From: Chryseobacterium sp. JAH
GTDB taxonomy: Bacteria; Bacteroidota; Bacteroidia; Flavobacteriales; Weeksellaceae
Assembly: GCF_001507335.1 (NCBI RefSeq)
Contig: NZ_LMAH01000002.1
Coordinates: 1 to 64,000, forward strand
Length of the DNA: 64,000 nt
Direction: 5' to 3'
Shown here: positions 1 through 9,131 of the stretch, one piece after another
How positions within the stretch are numbered: the first letter of the stretch is position 1
How the letters are laid out: each line of letters starts with the position of its first letter
Notes under the pieces: model-generated
What the model was told of the DNA's origin: nothing
The model's input: only the letters and a program-made list of their open reading frames with translations
The model's database searches: none
Position numbers and translations under genes: made by a program

Positions 1-429
1 GACAGCGGAAGTACAGCCATCGGTAATACAGTTGACTTTAACTATGCCACTGCGGCAGATTACAACTCTGATCAAACGATTACTAAAGCCAACTCTTTGA
101 AAATTACTTCAACGAAGAACTTCAACGTTAAAGTAAAAGCAGGAGGTGGAAGTTTTGTCAATGGAACCAACTTAATCCCTGTTAATGTTTTGACAATCAA
201 AGCTGCTGCAGCTGCCGGAAGCATGGGAGGAACAAAAACACCTGTTGTTTTATCTGAAACTGATCAAACTTTAGTATCAAATGCTCCGCTTGGAAGCGCC
301 TTGACATTGAATCTGGACTACACCATTCCAGCGTCGAAATCGGCGTCGAAATCATCATCTTCTGATATCTTAGGTAAACCGGCCGGAACTTATACGCAAA
401 CGGTAACGTATACTGCGACCGCCTTATAA
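1..429 (+). CDS. Pilin-like surface subunit, locus 1 (N-terminus outside window)
   Basis: The frame is open from base 1, so the 142 visible residues are the C-terminal part of a longer secreted protein; the signal peptide lies upstream of the window. It aligns along its length with the pilin-like protein at 36235-36756: VDFNYATAADY matches VNLDYITKDDY, NFNVKVKAGG matches GFQVKVKSSS, and VLTIKA matches TIQIKA. The last residues, PAGTYTQTVTYTATAL, form an alternating strand with a Gly 14 residues from the C-terminus, as in chaperone-usher pilins and spore-coat-U-type archaic subunits. A chaperone, an usher-like protein and a tip-like protein follow, so I infer the major or minor rod subunit of a pilus. 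The 80-nt gap to the next gene begins with a T9 tract. Homology to the second pilin is seen directly; the pilus role is inferred. Confidence 0.7.
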   Translation, partial: DSGSTAIGNTVDFNYATAADYNSDQTITKANSLKITSTKNFNVKVKAGGGSFVNGTNLIPVNVLTIKAAAAAGSMGGTKTPVVLSETDQTLVSNAPLGSALTLNLDYTIPASKSASKSSSSDILGKPAGTYTQTVTYTATAL

Positions 430-509
430 TTTTTTTTTTAGTTTGTAGAGCTTTCTTTTGTTACCTTTTCAGTAGTTTTGGGAATCTATTATTATAAACA
501 ATTTACACC

Positions 510-1310
510 ATGCGCAAGTTTATTCACCTTTTCATCTTCATTATCTTCACAGGGGCTTCTTCACTTTTAGCACAAAGTATTTCTATGTCGCCTACCCGTT
601 TGTTTTTTACCGGTAATCCTGGTGAAAAAGTGACACAGACAGTGACACTTCAAAACAGCTCGGATAAGGATTATGTTTTTAATCTCAATTATAAAGATTG
701 GGTTAGAGAAGAAGATGGAAATAAAGTTTATCTTGAAGCAGGGAGTTCACAAACTTCTAATGCTGCTTGGCTGTCTACCTTAGAAAACTCTATTACAGTT
801 CCTGCGAAAAGTACAAAGGAGATTGTAGTAACCATGCAGATTCCTGCAAACGCATCAAGGTCAACCGTTACCAACAGTATGTTATTTTTTACACAACTTC
901 CTCAGCAGGCAGATAAGGCACGTATTCAAAATGGAATTGGTATTATTACCTTATTCGAGGTTGGACTTCATATTTTTTATACACCATCTGGGAACCTTAC
1001 AAAAAGTTTGGATATTACCAATATATCAGAAGTGCGTAATGAGAATGCAGCAAACAGAAAAGTCGCAGTAAGTATCCATAACGACGGAAATACCATTAAT
1101 GATGCTACGGTTGAATTTGAACTGACCAATACAGACAGCGGTCAAGAAATCAAATTACCTGCAATTTCAATCTCTATGCTTCCTAATACCAATCAGGTCG
1201 TTCAATTTTCTTTACCTGAGAATATTTCAGGAAACTATCTTGGCGTGGCTATTATTAAAATGGCTGGATCCAATGATTTACGCGTAGGCGAGAAAAACTT
1301 TAAATTTTAA
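510..1310 (+). CDS. PapD-like periplasmic chaperone, locus 1
   Basis: This 266-aa protein has a signal peptide ending LLAQ (residues 1-22) and two predicted Ig-like beta-sandwich domains (about 23-155 and 156-266). The mature N-terminus SISMSPTRLFF places an Arg at mature position 8, the place of the PapD/FimC Arg8 that anchors the subunit C-terminal carboxylate. The strand holding PapD Lys112 (IKLFYRP in PapD) aligns with LHIFYTP here, so the Lys is replaced by His154. Chaperones of this family fold pilins in the periplasm and deliver them to the outer-membrane usher. The gene lies between a pilin-like gene and an usher-like gene, and its stop is 9 nt before the next start. The paralogue is at 36832-37629. 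The fold assignment is fairly sure; subunit specificity is inferred. Confidence 0.75.
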   Translation: MRKFIHLFIFIIFTGASSLLAQSISMSPTRLFFTGNPGEKVTQTVTLQNSSDKDYVFNLNYKDWVREEDGNKVYLEAGSSQTSNAAWLSTLENSITVPAKSTKEIVVTMQIPANASRSTVTNSMLFFTQLPQQADKARIQNGIGIITLFEVGLHIFYTPSGNLTKSLDITNISEVRNENAANRKVAVSIHNDGNTINDATVEFELTNTDSGQEIKLPAISISMLPNTNQVVQFSLPENISGNYLGVAIIKMAGSNDLRVGEKNFKF

Positions 1311-1319
1311 AATTAAGTC

Positions 1320-4121
1320 TTGAAACCACAAAAAAATAGATCGATATCAATAAGAAATACCATCTTATTTTTCGCATTTGTTCTTCTGCCCTTTTCGTTT
1401 GCCTTTGCGCAGGAAAAGAAGGATATCGAAATCCGTTTTAAAAATGAGAATGTAACTGTTGAAAAGGGTTCAACTTTTTCTAATTTCCTGATCATTGAAA
1501 ATAAAAGTTCTGAACAGATTACTATTCAGAATATCATTCCCTCGGAAAATTATCCGGGTTTACTTTTCTATCCAAAAAATGGCTTTACCTTAGGCGCAGG
1601 GCAGTCTAAAAATTTTCCTGTAAAACTGATTGCCAACGTGGATTTTATGAAATTGGGATCGAATGAGATTAAATTCCAGGTTTCATATAGTACTCCGTCA
1701 ATTACCAGAACTGAAAGCGCCTCGTTCTTTGTAGACAAAGAAGAAAACAAAAACATTGCAATTTATACAGAAACATACGAGAATTTTATTAATCCTACTT
1801 CTCCAGACTCTTCAATTCTTCTTACTGTAGAAAACCAAGGTTATAGTAAACGAACCGTTAAGATTGATTTACAATCTATTCCTGACGGTTTGGAAATGAT
1901 GCCAAAACAACATACCTTATCTCTGGAAGGTTTAGAAAAACAAACGATTGAGATCAAAATTGTGGTCAGAAGACAGAATACTCTTTTTCCGGAATTTAAT
2001 ATCAATGCAACCGTCACAGACTTGCTTAATAATGAAATCGTAGGAAGCAACACGCTACACTTGGTCATTTTATCAAACAACAGACAGATTGCCCGCGGAA
2101 ACGAAGCGATAAGCGGAAGTAATTACGCAGAAATTAGCTATAACGAAAACAACTCAGGTTTTAATTTTATTCAATTGAGAGGAAACACAGCGTTTCGAGT
2201 GACTGAAAATTTGACGTCGCGTTTCAATATAGGTGCAGATTACTATCTTGAAGACGGCCGTTATAACCTGTATGATACCTGGCTCGAATTGGAGAGAAAA
2301 AATACGGTATTAAGAGTGGGAAATGTAAATAGTAACGATTACGATTACCCGGTTTTCGGGAGAGGTGGGAAAGTTTCTACCAAATTTGGTGAAAATAATC
2401 AGATTGAAATTCTTGCGCTTGAAAATAATTATAACCTGTATGGCACTTATTTCCAACAAACAGAAGGATCTAGCATGGTAGGTGCAAAATATGGTTTTGG
2501 AAATTCTAAATCATTCAATGGAAAAGTGTCCTACATATATGACCATGATCCGCGATTTAACGTAGATACTCAGGTTGCGAATGCGGTATCTTCATTTGTA
2601 ATTAATGATAAACACACAATCCGAACGGAGGCCGGTCTGAGCCACGAAAAAGGCCTTTCGAACAAAGATGAAAATGCTGGAGCTACAATGGGAGCTAATT
2701 ACAACGGAAAAATAGGCAAATGGGATATCCAATCTCTTAATACCTTTGCTACCAAAAGTTATGCAGGAATTAAAAGAGGATCTTTTTTCTCAAATCAGCG
2801 GATCGGGCATCAATTCTCTCCTTCTCAGCGAGCTTTTATACAATATCAGAATTCGCAGGTAGACCCAGAGTTCCTGAGTTTCCAAAGTACACCTATCCAA
2901 CCTGGGAATACCGCTAATTTGCGTTATTATTTTAACAGTACAGAATCTTTTGTATCGGGCTACCAGCTTTCTTCAAAAAATTGGAATTTCCTACTGTCTC
3001 CAAAGGTTGAAAGGCAAAAAACAGCCAATTTTTATACATCGCAGGAGCTTTTTTCTTACCGACTGGAGGCCAACATAAGTACTACACTGGGTGCTCATGG
3101 ATTGAACTTGACAGCGGAATACTCTTATTCAAAAGAGAATAATAATGACGATTGGTTCAACAGTCTGAAAACAACATTGTCTTACAGGTATAAATCCTTC
3201 TCCCTCAACGGAACAGCTCAATGGAACGCAACCAATGTCTTTGATTTAAATTCTTATTACGATGTAAACCGTAATTTCGCCAACTATAATGTATACGCCT
3301 CATATAATTTTCAGATGCTTAATAATAATCTGATTGGATCTTTTTCAGCAGGAGCTTCCTATTCGGAACTTTATAAAAACTTAAACAGCAATGTGAGTGG
3401 TAATCTGGAATATAAGCTTTCGCCTTCCTGGTCAAGCACAGGTTATTTTAATCTTTCAGGATATAAATCTACTGCTGAATACGCAAGCAGTGGCAGCTAC
3501 TACCAGTTCAGAGTCGGGATTAAAAAATATTTTACTGCAGCAACAGCTCTGGGAAATCACAAAGTGATGTTTCAGTTATTTGATGATAAAAATTTCAACG
3601 GAAATCTGGAAGCGGGTGAATTGGTTCTAGCAAATGAAATAGTGAAGCTGGACAATTTTGTTGCAATGACGGATAAGAACGGAAAAGTAGTTTTTCAGAA
3701 TGTGCCTGAAGGTATTTACACACTGAAGGTAAACGAAAGTGCAGGTGCACGATTGATGATGGATCCTGTAATTATGGTGGATAAAAACATCAGCCGCAAA
3801 GTGGGTATGGTGAAAAATATCAAGGTACGTGGGAAATTAACAGAGGTCAAACAAGCCTACGATGTTTTGGAAACGGATGTAACCGGAATCGTAGTGTATG
3901 CAAAAGGTGAAGATGGCGTTATCCATACCGCTGTGGTTAACCAAAAAAACGAGTTTGAGTTTTTCCTGAAAGATGGAAAATATGACCTCTATATTGAAAA
4001 TGACAAATACAGCTATACACAACCTATCCAGACTATCCAGGTGACAAAAGAAGGTTATTCTAAAACGGTGGTTTTTGAATATAAGAAGAAAGATACCACC
4101 ATTAAGGTGAAAAAGTTTTAA
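1320..4121 (+). CDS. Usher-like outer-membrane beta-barrel, locus 1
   Basis: This 933-aa protein has an N-terminal signal (about 1-31, ending FAFAQ), two Ig-like sandwich segments rich in NxSxExI patterns (32-250), a long region of alternating hydrophobic and aromatic strands typical of an outer-membrane barrel (about 260-740), and two small C-terminal beta domains (about 745-933). The first C-terminal domain has an acidic, calcium-site-like motif, FDDKNFNGNLEAGE. The size and layout fit an usher: N-domain, barrel, two C-terminal domains. The start is TTG; I see no ATG that keeps the signal peptide. The gene sits 9 nt after the chaperone and 10 nt before the tip subunit. The 936-aa protein at 38656-41466 shares the layout, with its C-terminal part starting at the same residue. 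Usher function is inferred from architecture and neighbours; no conserved FimD motif was recognised. Confidence 0.6.
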   Translation: MKPQKNRSISIRNTILFFAFVLLPFSFAFAQEKKDIEIRFKNENVTVEKGSTFSNFLIIENKSSEQITIQNIIPSENYPGLLFYPKNGFTLGAGQSKNFPVKLIANVDFMKLGSNEIKFQVSYSTPSITRTESASFFVDKEENKNIAIYTETYENFINPTSPDSSILLTVENQGYSKRTVKIDLQSIPDGLEMMPKQHTLSLEGLEKQTIEIKIVVRRQNTLFPEFNINATVTDLLNNEIVGSNTLHLVILSNNRQIARGNEAISGSNYAEISYNENNSGFNFIQLRGNTAFRVTENLTSRFNIGADYYLEDGRYNLYDTWLELERKNTVLRVGNVNSNDYDYPVFGRGGKVSTKFGENNQIEILALENNYNLYGTYFQQTEGSSMVGAKYGFGNSKSFNGKVSYIYDHDPRFNVDTQVANAVSSFVINDKHTIRTEAGLSHEKGLSNKDENAGATMGANYNGKIGKWDIQSLNTFATKSYAGIKRGSFFSNQRIGHQFSPSQRAFIQYQNSQVDPEFLSFQSTPIQPGNTANLRYYFNSTESFVSGYQLSSKNWNFLLSPKVERQKTANFYTSQELFSYRLEANISTTLGAHGLNLTAEYSYSKENNNDDWFNSLKTTLSYRYKSFSLNGTAQWNATNVFDLNSYYDVNRNFANYNVYASYNFQMLNNNLIGSFSAGASYSELYKNLNSNVSGNLEYKLSPSWSSTGYFNLSGYKSTAEYASSGSYYQFRVGIKKYFTAATALGNHKVMFQLFDDKNFNGNLEAGELVLANEIVKLDNFVAMTDKNGKVVFQNVPEGIYTLKVNESAGARLMMDPVIMVDKNISRKVGMVKNIKVRGKLTEVKQAYDVLETDVTGIVVYAKGEDGVIHTAVVNQKNEFEFFLKDGKYDLYIENDKYSYTQPIQTIQVTKEGYSKTVVFEYKKKDTTIKVKKF

Positions 4122-4131
4122 ATTTAGAAAT

Positions 4132-5562
4132 ATGAAAAAGATGAGGGCTTTTTTAATAGGAATTTTTATTGTGTGCTGTGGGTCTACAGCCACCAAGGCT
4201 CAGGATGTTTACCTGACGATTCCTGAAAATAATATTTTTAACAGGAGTGAATTTACTTCATTACCTACAAGGGTAATGAACACCAGCAGAACAAACTGGG
4301 ATTATAATTTTTTTGGATTTGCCCCAACTGCTCCTACATTTACCTCTACGTCTGGACCAAATTTCACTCACTCTTCTTCCTCATTTTCTTTACCCAGCTC
4401 CACCCTTCTCTGGCAGTTAGAAAGTATGGGCGGGCAGTTACCGTCTACTGGATATTTTGGTGCTTTGCCAGGTTTCCAGTCATTCAGTACAAGTGGTATA
4501 AAATGGTATGAACCGCCACTATACAGTTTCGGAGGAGGATTCAATCGGGGAAATATCAATTTCACATTTAAAATTCCTGCCGCACAGTTTACTGCCAATG
4601 CCTACCGTGCCGGGAATTATTCCATGGATATCAGTCAAAATTATAATGATTTTACGCCAAATAATTTTAAGACAATTTTAGTCATTCCTTCATCCATCAG
4701 ATGGCTCACATCATCTTTAACAAAATACATAGAAATATCGTCTTTGAATGACTACCGAATGACAGGCACGCGGGTATTCAGTTTAGCAAATGCAGAGATT
4801 GCGCATACGGTCGATTTTAGTTTATGGGCGAAAGCTGCTGCCACAAATATTCAGTTTACTTCTTCTAAAGGTGTTCCAGCAACCAGAAACATAGCAAGCA
4901 TTAGATTGGGCAGTAATGGATCTGCACTCACGACCAAAGCTTTATCAGCCAGTTTTCAGAATTTTTCTGCTGCTAATTCCAGTGTTGTAGCGGGAAACAG
5001 AACCAGCTTTACCCCGGAGCTTTATGTGTCTGCAGAAGATTTTAAGAATTTTTTCTTTGAAGCCGGAACTTATACTTTTGAGTTGAACTTCAGTGCCAGA
5101 AGTATAGACAATTCAATTAACAGTTTGCAAAATACAGCTGTTCAGTTAAAGGTCCTTCCTCGGTCCGAGATCACCATTCCCAGTTCAGGGCGAAATGTAA
5201 ACTTCAATTTTAATACAGCGGCCCAATACACCAATGGCCAGTCACAAACGATTCCAAACCAAATTATATTGTCCAATAATGAGAGTTTTGAACTGTATGT
5301 AAAATCTGACGAAAATTATTTCAAAAAAGGCGGCCTGCAGACCGACATCAATTCCAACATATTAGAAATTGGCGTGGATGGAAGTTCTGTAAATGCTCCT
5401 TTATCCAAAACTCCCCAAAAAATACTCTTTAACGGAACACCGGTTTTAGACCGCGAACTCAACGTAAGATACACCATACCACCTGCGGGTGCGCAGAGCT
5501 TGGTAGGTAAAGAAAATACCACGTACTCCATCAATGTCTATTATAGCTTTACAGCAATTTAA
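4132..5562 (+). CDS. Two-domain tip/adhesin-like subunit, locus 1
   Basis: This 476-aa secreted protein has a signal peptide (about 1-24, ending TKAQ), a unique N-terminal domain (about 25-336) rich in Ser, Thr, Phe and Asn, and a C-terminal domain (about 339-476) resembling the pilins: NFNFNTAAQYTNG followed by SFELYVKS and a final alternating strand TYSINVYYSFTAI. The N-domain itself closes with EAGTYTFELNFSA, another pilin-like terminal strand. A lectin or adhesin domain fused to a pilin domain is the plan of two-domain adhesins at the tips of chaperone-usher pili. The gene begins 10 nt after the usher-like gene. A second ATG lies three codons downstream; the first was kept. The ligand is unknown. 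Confidence 0.6.
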   Translation: MKKMRAFLIGIFIVCCGSTATKAQDVYLTIPENNIFNRSEFTSLPTRVMNTSRTNWDYNFFGFAPTAPTFTSTSGPNFTHSSSSFSLPSSTLLWQLESMGGQLPSTGYFGALPGFQSFSTSGIKWYEPPLYSFGGGFNRGNINFTFKIPAAQFTANAYRAGNYSMDISQNYNDFTPNNFKTILVIPSSIRWLTSSLTKYIEISSLNDYRMTGTRVFSLANAEIAHTVDFSLWAKAAATNIQFTSSKGVPATRNIASIRLGSNGSALTTKALSASFQNFSAANSSVVAGNRTSFTPELYVSAEDFKNFFFEAGTYTFELNFSARSIDNSINSLQNTAVQLKVLPRSEITIPSSGRNVNFNFNTAAQYTNGQSQTIPNQIILSNNESFELYVKSDENYFKKGGLQTDINSNILEIGVDGSSVNAPLSKTPQKILFNGTPVLDRELNVRYTIPPAGAQSLVGKENTTYSINVYYSFTAI

Positions 5563-5589
5563 CAATACTTTATAAACCAAATCCTCCTT

Positions 5590-8334
5590 ATGGACTACTT
5601 TAATAGCAATCAATCATTATATCAGCCCGATATCGATAAATTAAATGCGTTCGAAAAAAAATATGCCGATGTTTTTGATTTCTTAGTGTTTTCTGCTGCT
5701 GAGATAACCAACATGGAGCTATGTACCATGAGTATTTCCTCGGAAGGACAAGTTTATGTTATTGCTTCCAGTGATGCGTCAATTAATCAGATTTATCCTC
5801 AGAATCCTCACTTTCTTTTCGATGATCAGACTTCGGTATATGAGTTTAAGAACACGGAATTTAAATTTCGTAAAAGTTATCCTATTCCGGGTCTTGAGGG
5901 CAATCTTATCGCTCATTTAAATTTATTTGACAGGGAAGAAAAAAGTTTAGATAAAACAGAGGATGAATTCATCAATAAGGTTGTGAACCAAGCTTCAAAA
6001 TGGTACTTAGGTAAAGAAAAAGAACAGCTGTTAAGCAATTATAATTCGCTTTTTGAAACATCAAACGACCTGCTAGGCGTTTTGTCTTTAGAAGGTAAAT
6101 TCATAAAACTAAATCCTGCCTTTTCCAAAATGCTGGGCTGGAGCGATGAGGAATTTATGAGTAAAAGTTTTATAGAATTTGTTCATCCAGAAGACAGGCA
6201 AAGTACGTTACAGGCATTAGAAGCATTAGCACTGGGTGAAACTTTAACTAATTTCACCAACAGATACATCATAAAATCCGGAGATGTCAGATGGATAGAA
6301 TGGATCTGTGTGCCTGAGCCTGAATCTGGATTGGCATACACCATCGGGAGAGATGTTACAGAATTTACGATCAAAAAAGAAGCGCTCAGAAAAAGTGAAC
6401 AGAAGTATCGCGGTCTTTTTGAAAAAAACCAGGGAATAATAAGTATTCATGATACCGAAGGTAATTTTCTGGATGTCAATGAGGCTGGTTTAAAGGCTTC
6501 TGGTTTTTCAAGAGAAGAGTTAATGAGTTGCAACCTTTACGATCTAATCATCCCTGAAAAGCATGATAATGTAAGGATGTACCTGAGGCAAATTAAAACT
6601 ACAAATCATGCATCAGGTGAAATGACCATCCGTAAGAAAAATGGCGAACAAGCCGTTTGGCAATTTATGAGTGCAATAGACGAGAATGTAGACGGCAATT
6701 TGCAGGTAATGGCTAACGCAGTCGATATCACCGAAAGAAAAAAAATGGAGAATGAGATTTTGGCAGCGAAAGAGATAGCAGAAAAAGCGTATACTCTAAA
6801 ATCAGAGTTTGTTGCCAATATGAGCCATGAGATTAGAACCCCGTTAAATGGTATCATCGGTTTTACAGAGCTCCTTTTAGAAACCAATTTGGACGATACA
6901 CAGAGACAGTATCTGGAAATTATCAACCAATCCGGAGTGTCTTTATACAGCATCATTAACGATATTTTGGATTTCTCAAAATTAGAAAATCAAAAACTGA
7001 AGCTAAACCTCGACAAAGTAGAGATTGAAGAACTCGTTTCAGAAGCCTTCAATATTGTTGCGTACAGTAATACCAAAAAGCAGTTAGAAATGCTTATCGA
7101 TATTGATGACGCCATACCGAGATATATATTGACTGATGAAATGCGTTTAAAACAGGTTTTCGTCAATCTTTTGAGCAATGCTTTAAAGTTTACCGAGGAA
7201 GGTGAGATTGTTTTATACGTCAAAGTTCTAGATGATTTAGGAGAAGGGAAAAAACGAATCCGATTTGGAGTTAGAGATACAGGTATTGGAATTAACACCG
7301 AAAAACAAGCGGAAATTTTCAATGCGTTTTCGCAGGAGGATGGCAGTATTACTAAAAGATATGGAGGTACTGGTCTGGGACTTACCATTTCAAATCAAAT
7401 CCTGGCACTTGCCGGCAGTGTTTTACAAGTTGAAAGCGACCAGGGAAAAGGAAGCGATTTTTTCTTTGATATTCAGTTTGATACCGAGGAAGAAGAATAT
7501 GATTTAAGCTTAACTGATATTAAGAGAGTTTTGATTGTAGACGATAATCAAAACAATCGAAAAATCCTGAAAAGGATGATGGAACGAAAAAATATCGAAG
7601 TAGTAGAATGTGACAGCGGGTTGAAAGCTTTGCTTTTAGTTATGGACAAGTGCGAATTTGATGTTATCATAATGGATTATCATATGCCTATTATGGACGG
7701 CATTGAGACCATTAGAAAAATGAAAAATATTATTCCCGACAGCACCAGTATAGCGCCGTATGTTGTTTTGTACAGCTCGTCAGATGACACTAATTTACAG
7801 GATGCATGTGACGAATTACAAATAGAAAATCGTCTCGTAAAACCGATTCGTATGAAACAGATGTATCAGGTTTTATCCACCTTAAAGAGTTCTGAAAAGA
7901 AAAAACTGGAGCAGATAAAAAATGTCGCAAGTGAAATCAGTACCCACGAAATAAAAATTTTGATTGCTGAAGATAATTCTGTTAATTTGCTTCTCACTAA
8001 AACTTATTTAAAGGAGATTCTTCCTCAGGCTTTAATCATCGAGGCAAAAGATGGAACTGAAGCGGTGGAACAATATCAAAAAGAAAGTCCTGATCTTATT
8101 TTAATGGACATCCAAATGCCACGGCTGACTGGTATTGAAGCAACCACACAAATAAGAGCGATGGAAAAAAATATTGAAATTCCTATCATTGCGTTAACAG
8201 CAGGCAGTCTTCCTGGCGAAAAAGAAAAATGTCTGCAAGCCGGAATGTCGGACTTTTTAACCAAACCATTATTAAAACAAACCCTTTCAGATATGATTGA
8301 GAAATGGTTTGGCAAGGAGATAGATAAAAAGTAA
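5590..8334 (+). CDS. Cytoplasmic hybrid sensor histidine kinase (PAS-PAS-HisKA-HATPase-REC-REC)
   Basis: This 914-aa protein has no signal peptide or membrane segment, so it should be cytoplasmic. In order: an N-terminal region of unclear fold (1-145, possibly GAF-like), PAS (about 150-262), PAS (271-385), HisKA with phospho-acceptor His413 in the motif MSHEIRTP, HATPase (about 515-630, with DTGIGI and GGTGLGL), receiver 1 (645-765, Asp696) and receiver 2 (787-905, Asp840). Hybrid kinases pass phosphate from the His to their own receivers and usually on to an Hpt protein; none is encoded nearby. It starts only 27 nt after the tip subunit, so it is probably transcribed with the pilus genes and may link sensing to appendage production. 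It is paralogous to the kinase at 12896-15883. Confidence 0.9.
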   Translation: MDYFNSNQSLYQPDIDKLNAFEKKYADVFDFLVFSAAEITNMELCTMSISSEGQVYVIASSDASINQIYPQNPHFLFDDQTSVYEFKNTEFKFRKSYPIPGLEGNLIAHLNLFDREEKSLDKTEDEFINKVVNQASKWYLGKEKEQLLSNYNSLFETSNDLLGVLSLEGKFIKLNPAFSKMLGWSDEEFMSKSFIEFVHPEDRQSTLQALEALALGETLTNFTNRYIIKSGDVRWIEWICVPEPESGLAYTIGRDVTEFTIKKEALRKSEQKYRGLFEKNQGIISIHDTEGNFLDVNEAGLKASGFSREELMSCNLYDLIIPEKHDNVRMYLRQIKTTNHASGEMTIRKKNGEQAVWQFMSAIDENVDGNLQVMANAVDITERKKMENEILAAKEIAEKAYTLKSEFVANMSHEIRTPLNGIIGFTELLLETNLDDTQRQYLEIINQSGVSLYSIINDILDFSKLENQKLKLNLDKVEIEELVSEAFNIVAYSNTKKQLEMLIDIDDAIPRYILTDEMRLKQVFVNLLSNALKFTEEGEIVLYVKVLDDLGEGKKRIRFGVRDTGIGINTEKQAEIFNAFSQEDGSITKRYGGTGLGLTISNQILALAGSVLQVESDQGKGSDFFFDIQFDTEEEEYDLSLTDIKRVLIVDDNQNNRKILKRMMERKNIEVVECDSGLKALLLVMDKCEFDVIIMDYHMPIMDGIETIRKMKNIIPDSTSIAPYVVLYSSSDDTNLQDACDELQIENRLVKPIRMKQMYQVLSTLKSSEKKKLEQIKNVASEISTHEIKILIAEDNSVNLLLTKTYLKEILPQALIIEAKDGTEAVEQYQKESPDLILMDIQMPRLTGIEATTQIRAMEKNIEIPIIALTAGSLPGEKEKCLQAGMSDFLTKPLLKQTLSDMIEKWFGKEIDKK

Positions 8335-8393
8335 ATCATAAAATCAGCGTAAAAAAATACTGAAGTAGAATTTTTTTTTACATTTATACTTAC

Positions 8394-9131
8394 ATGATGA
8401 ATGACCAGATCAAGGAACTGCAGATAAGAATCGAAAAACTGGAAAACGAAATCAATTTCAAGAACGGACTCATCTCGATATTGTCTCATGATTCAAAAGA
8501 AATATTCGGAAATTTTCTGTGGCTTATAGAAGCTGTAGAACAAAAGACGGTAAGTGAGGAAGATTTTTTTAAGATGTTGCCGCATGTAAAAAGCGATGCC
8601 CAGAAGAATTTGCAAACCGTTCAGGACAGCACCGCCTGGTTAAAAACACAATACGGGGAATTTAAGATTACACCTGTGAAAATAATGGTGATAGATCTTT
8701 TTCACCATTTAGAAGAAAAATACGCTACTAAATTAAAAGAAAAAAACATTAAATTTTATTTTAAAGGAGATCATAACACCTTTGTTTCTACTGATCGAAT
8801 ATTGCTCGAATATGTTTTAGACAAAGTTTTCAACAATGCGGTAAAATACTCTCTACCCGATCAAGATATTTATTTACAGGAAGTTACAGAAGGCGATCAC
8901 ACCGTACTTTCTGTGATTGATTTCGGAACGGGAATGAATGAAAAGTATTTATCTAAGATCTACACTTATGATAATCCCATATTCCAGGGAACTGCTGGCG
9001 AGAAAGGAGTTGGATTAAGTTTGAAAATTGTAAAAAATTTCATATCCTTGATGCGTGGAAACATCGACATCATTTCGTCTGAAAGTAATGGCACAAAGGT
9101 TTCCCTTTTTTTACCTAACTTTAATGAATGA
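8394..9131 (+). CDS. Small soluble histidine kinase
   Basis: This 245-aa protein has an N-terminal coiled coil (about 3-25), a short HisKA-like segment with His32 in ILSHDSKE, and a HATPase domain with N box NNAVKYS, G1 box DFGTGM and G2 box GEKGVGLSL. It has no sensory domain and no membrane segment, so its signal must come from a partner or through dimerisation. Its stop overlaps the start of the response regulator by 4 nt (ATGA), which marks the two as a cognate pair. It lies 59 nt after the hybrid kinase, in an operon-like run. Confidence 0.85.
   Translation: MMNDQIKELQIRIEKLENEINFKNGLISILSHDSKEIFGNFLWLIEAVEQKTVSEEDFFKMLPHVKSDAQKNLQTVQDSTAWLKTQYGEFKITPVKIMVIDLFHHLEEKYATKLKEKNIKFYFKGDHNTFVSTDRILLEYVLDKVFNNAVKYSLPDQDIYLQEVTEGDHTVLSVIDFGTGMNEKYLSKIYTYDNPIFQGTAGEKGVGLSLKIVKNFISLMRGNIDIISSESNGTKVSLFLPNFNE

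Noticed and set aside
1313..1495. A 60-codon minus-strand frame antisense to the usher gene.
   Set aside because: It is fully inside a well-supported gene and has no signal of its own. The same applies to the other frames opposite or inside real genes.
1320..4121. The 933-aa and 936-aa barrels as TonB-dependent receptors.
   Set aside because: They have no plug domain with the TonB-box or SusC signatures, which the SusC protein at 43161 shows clearly; the N-terminal part is Ig-like instead.
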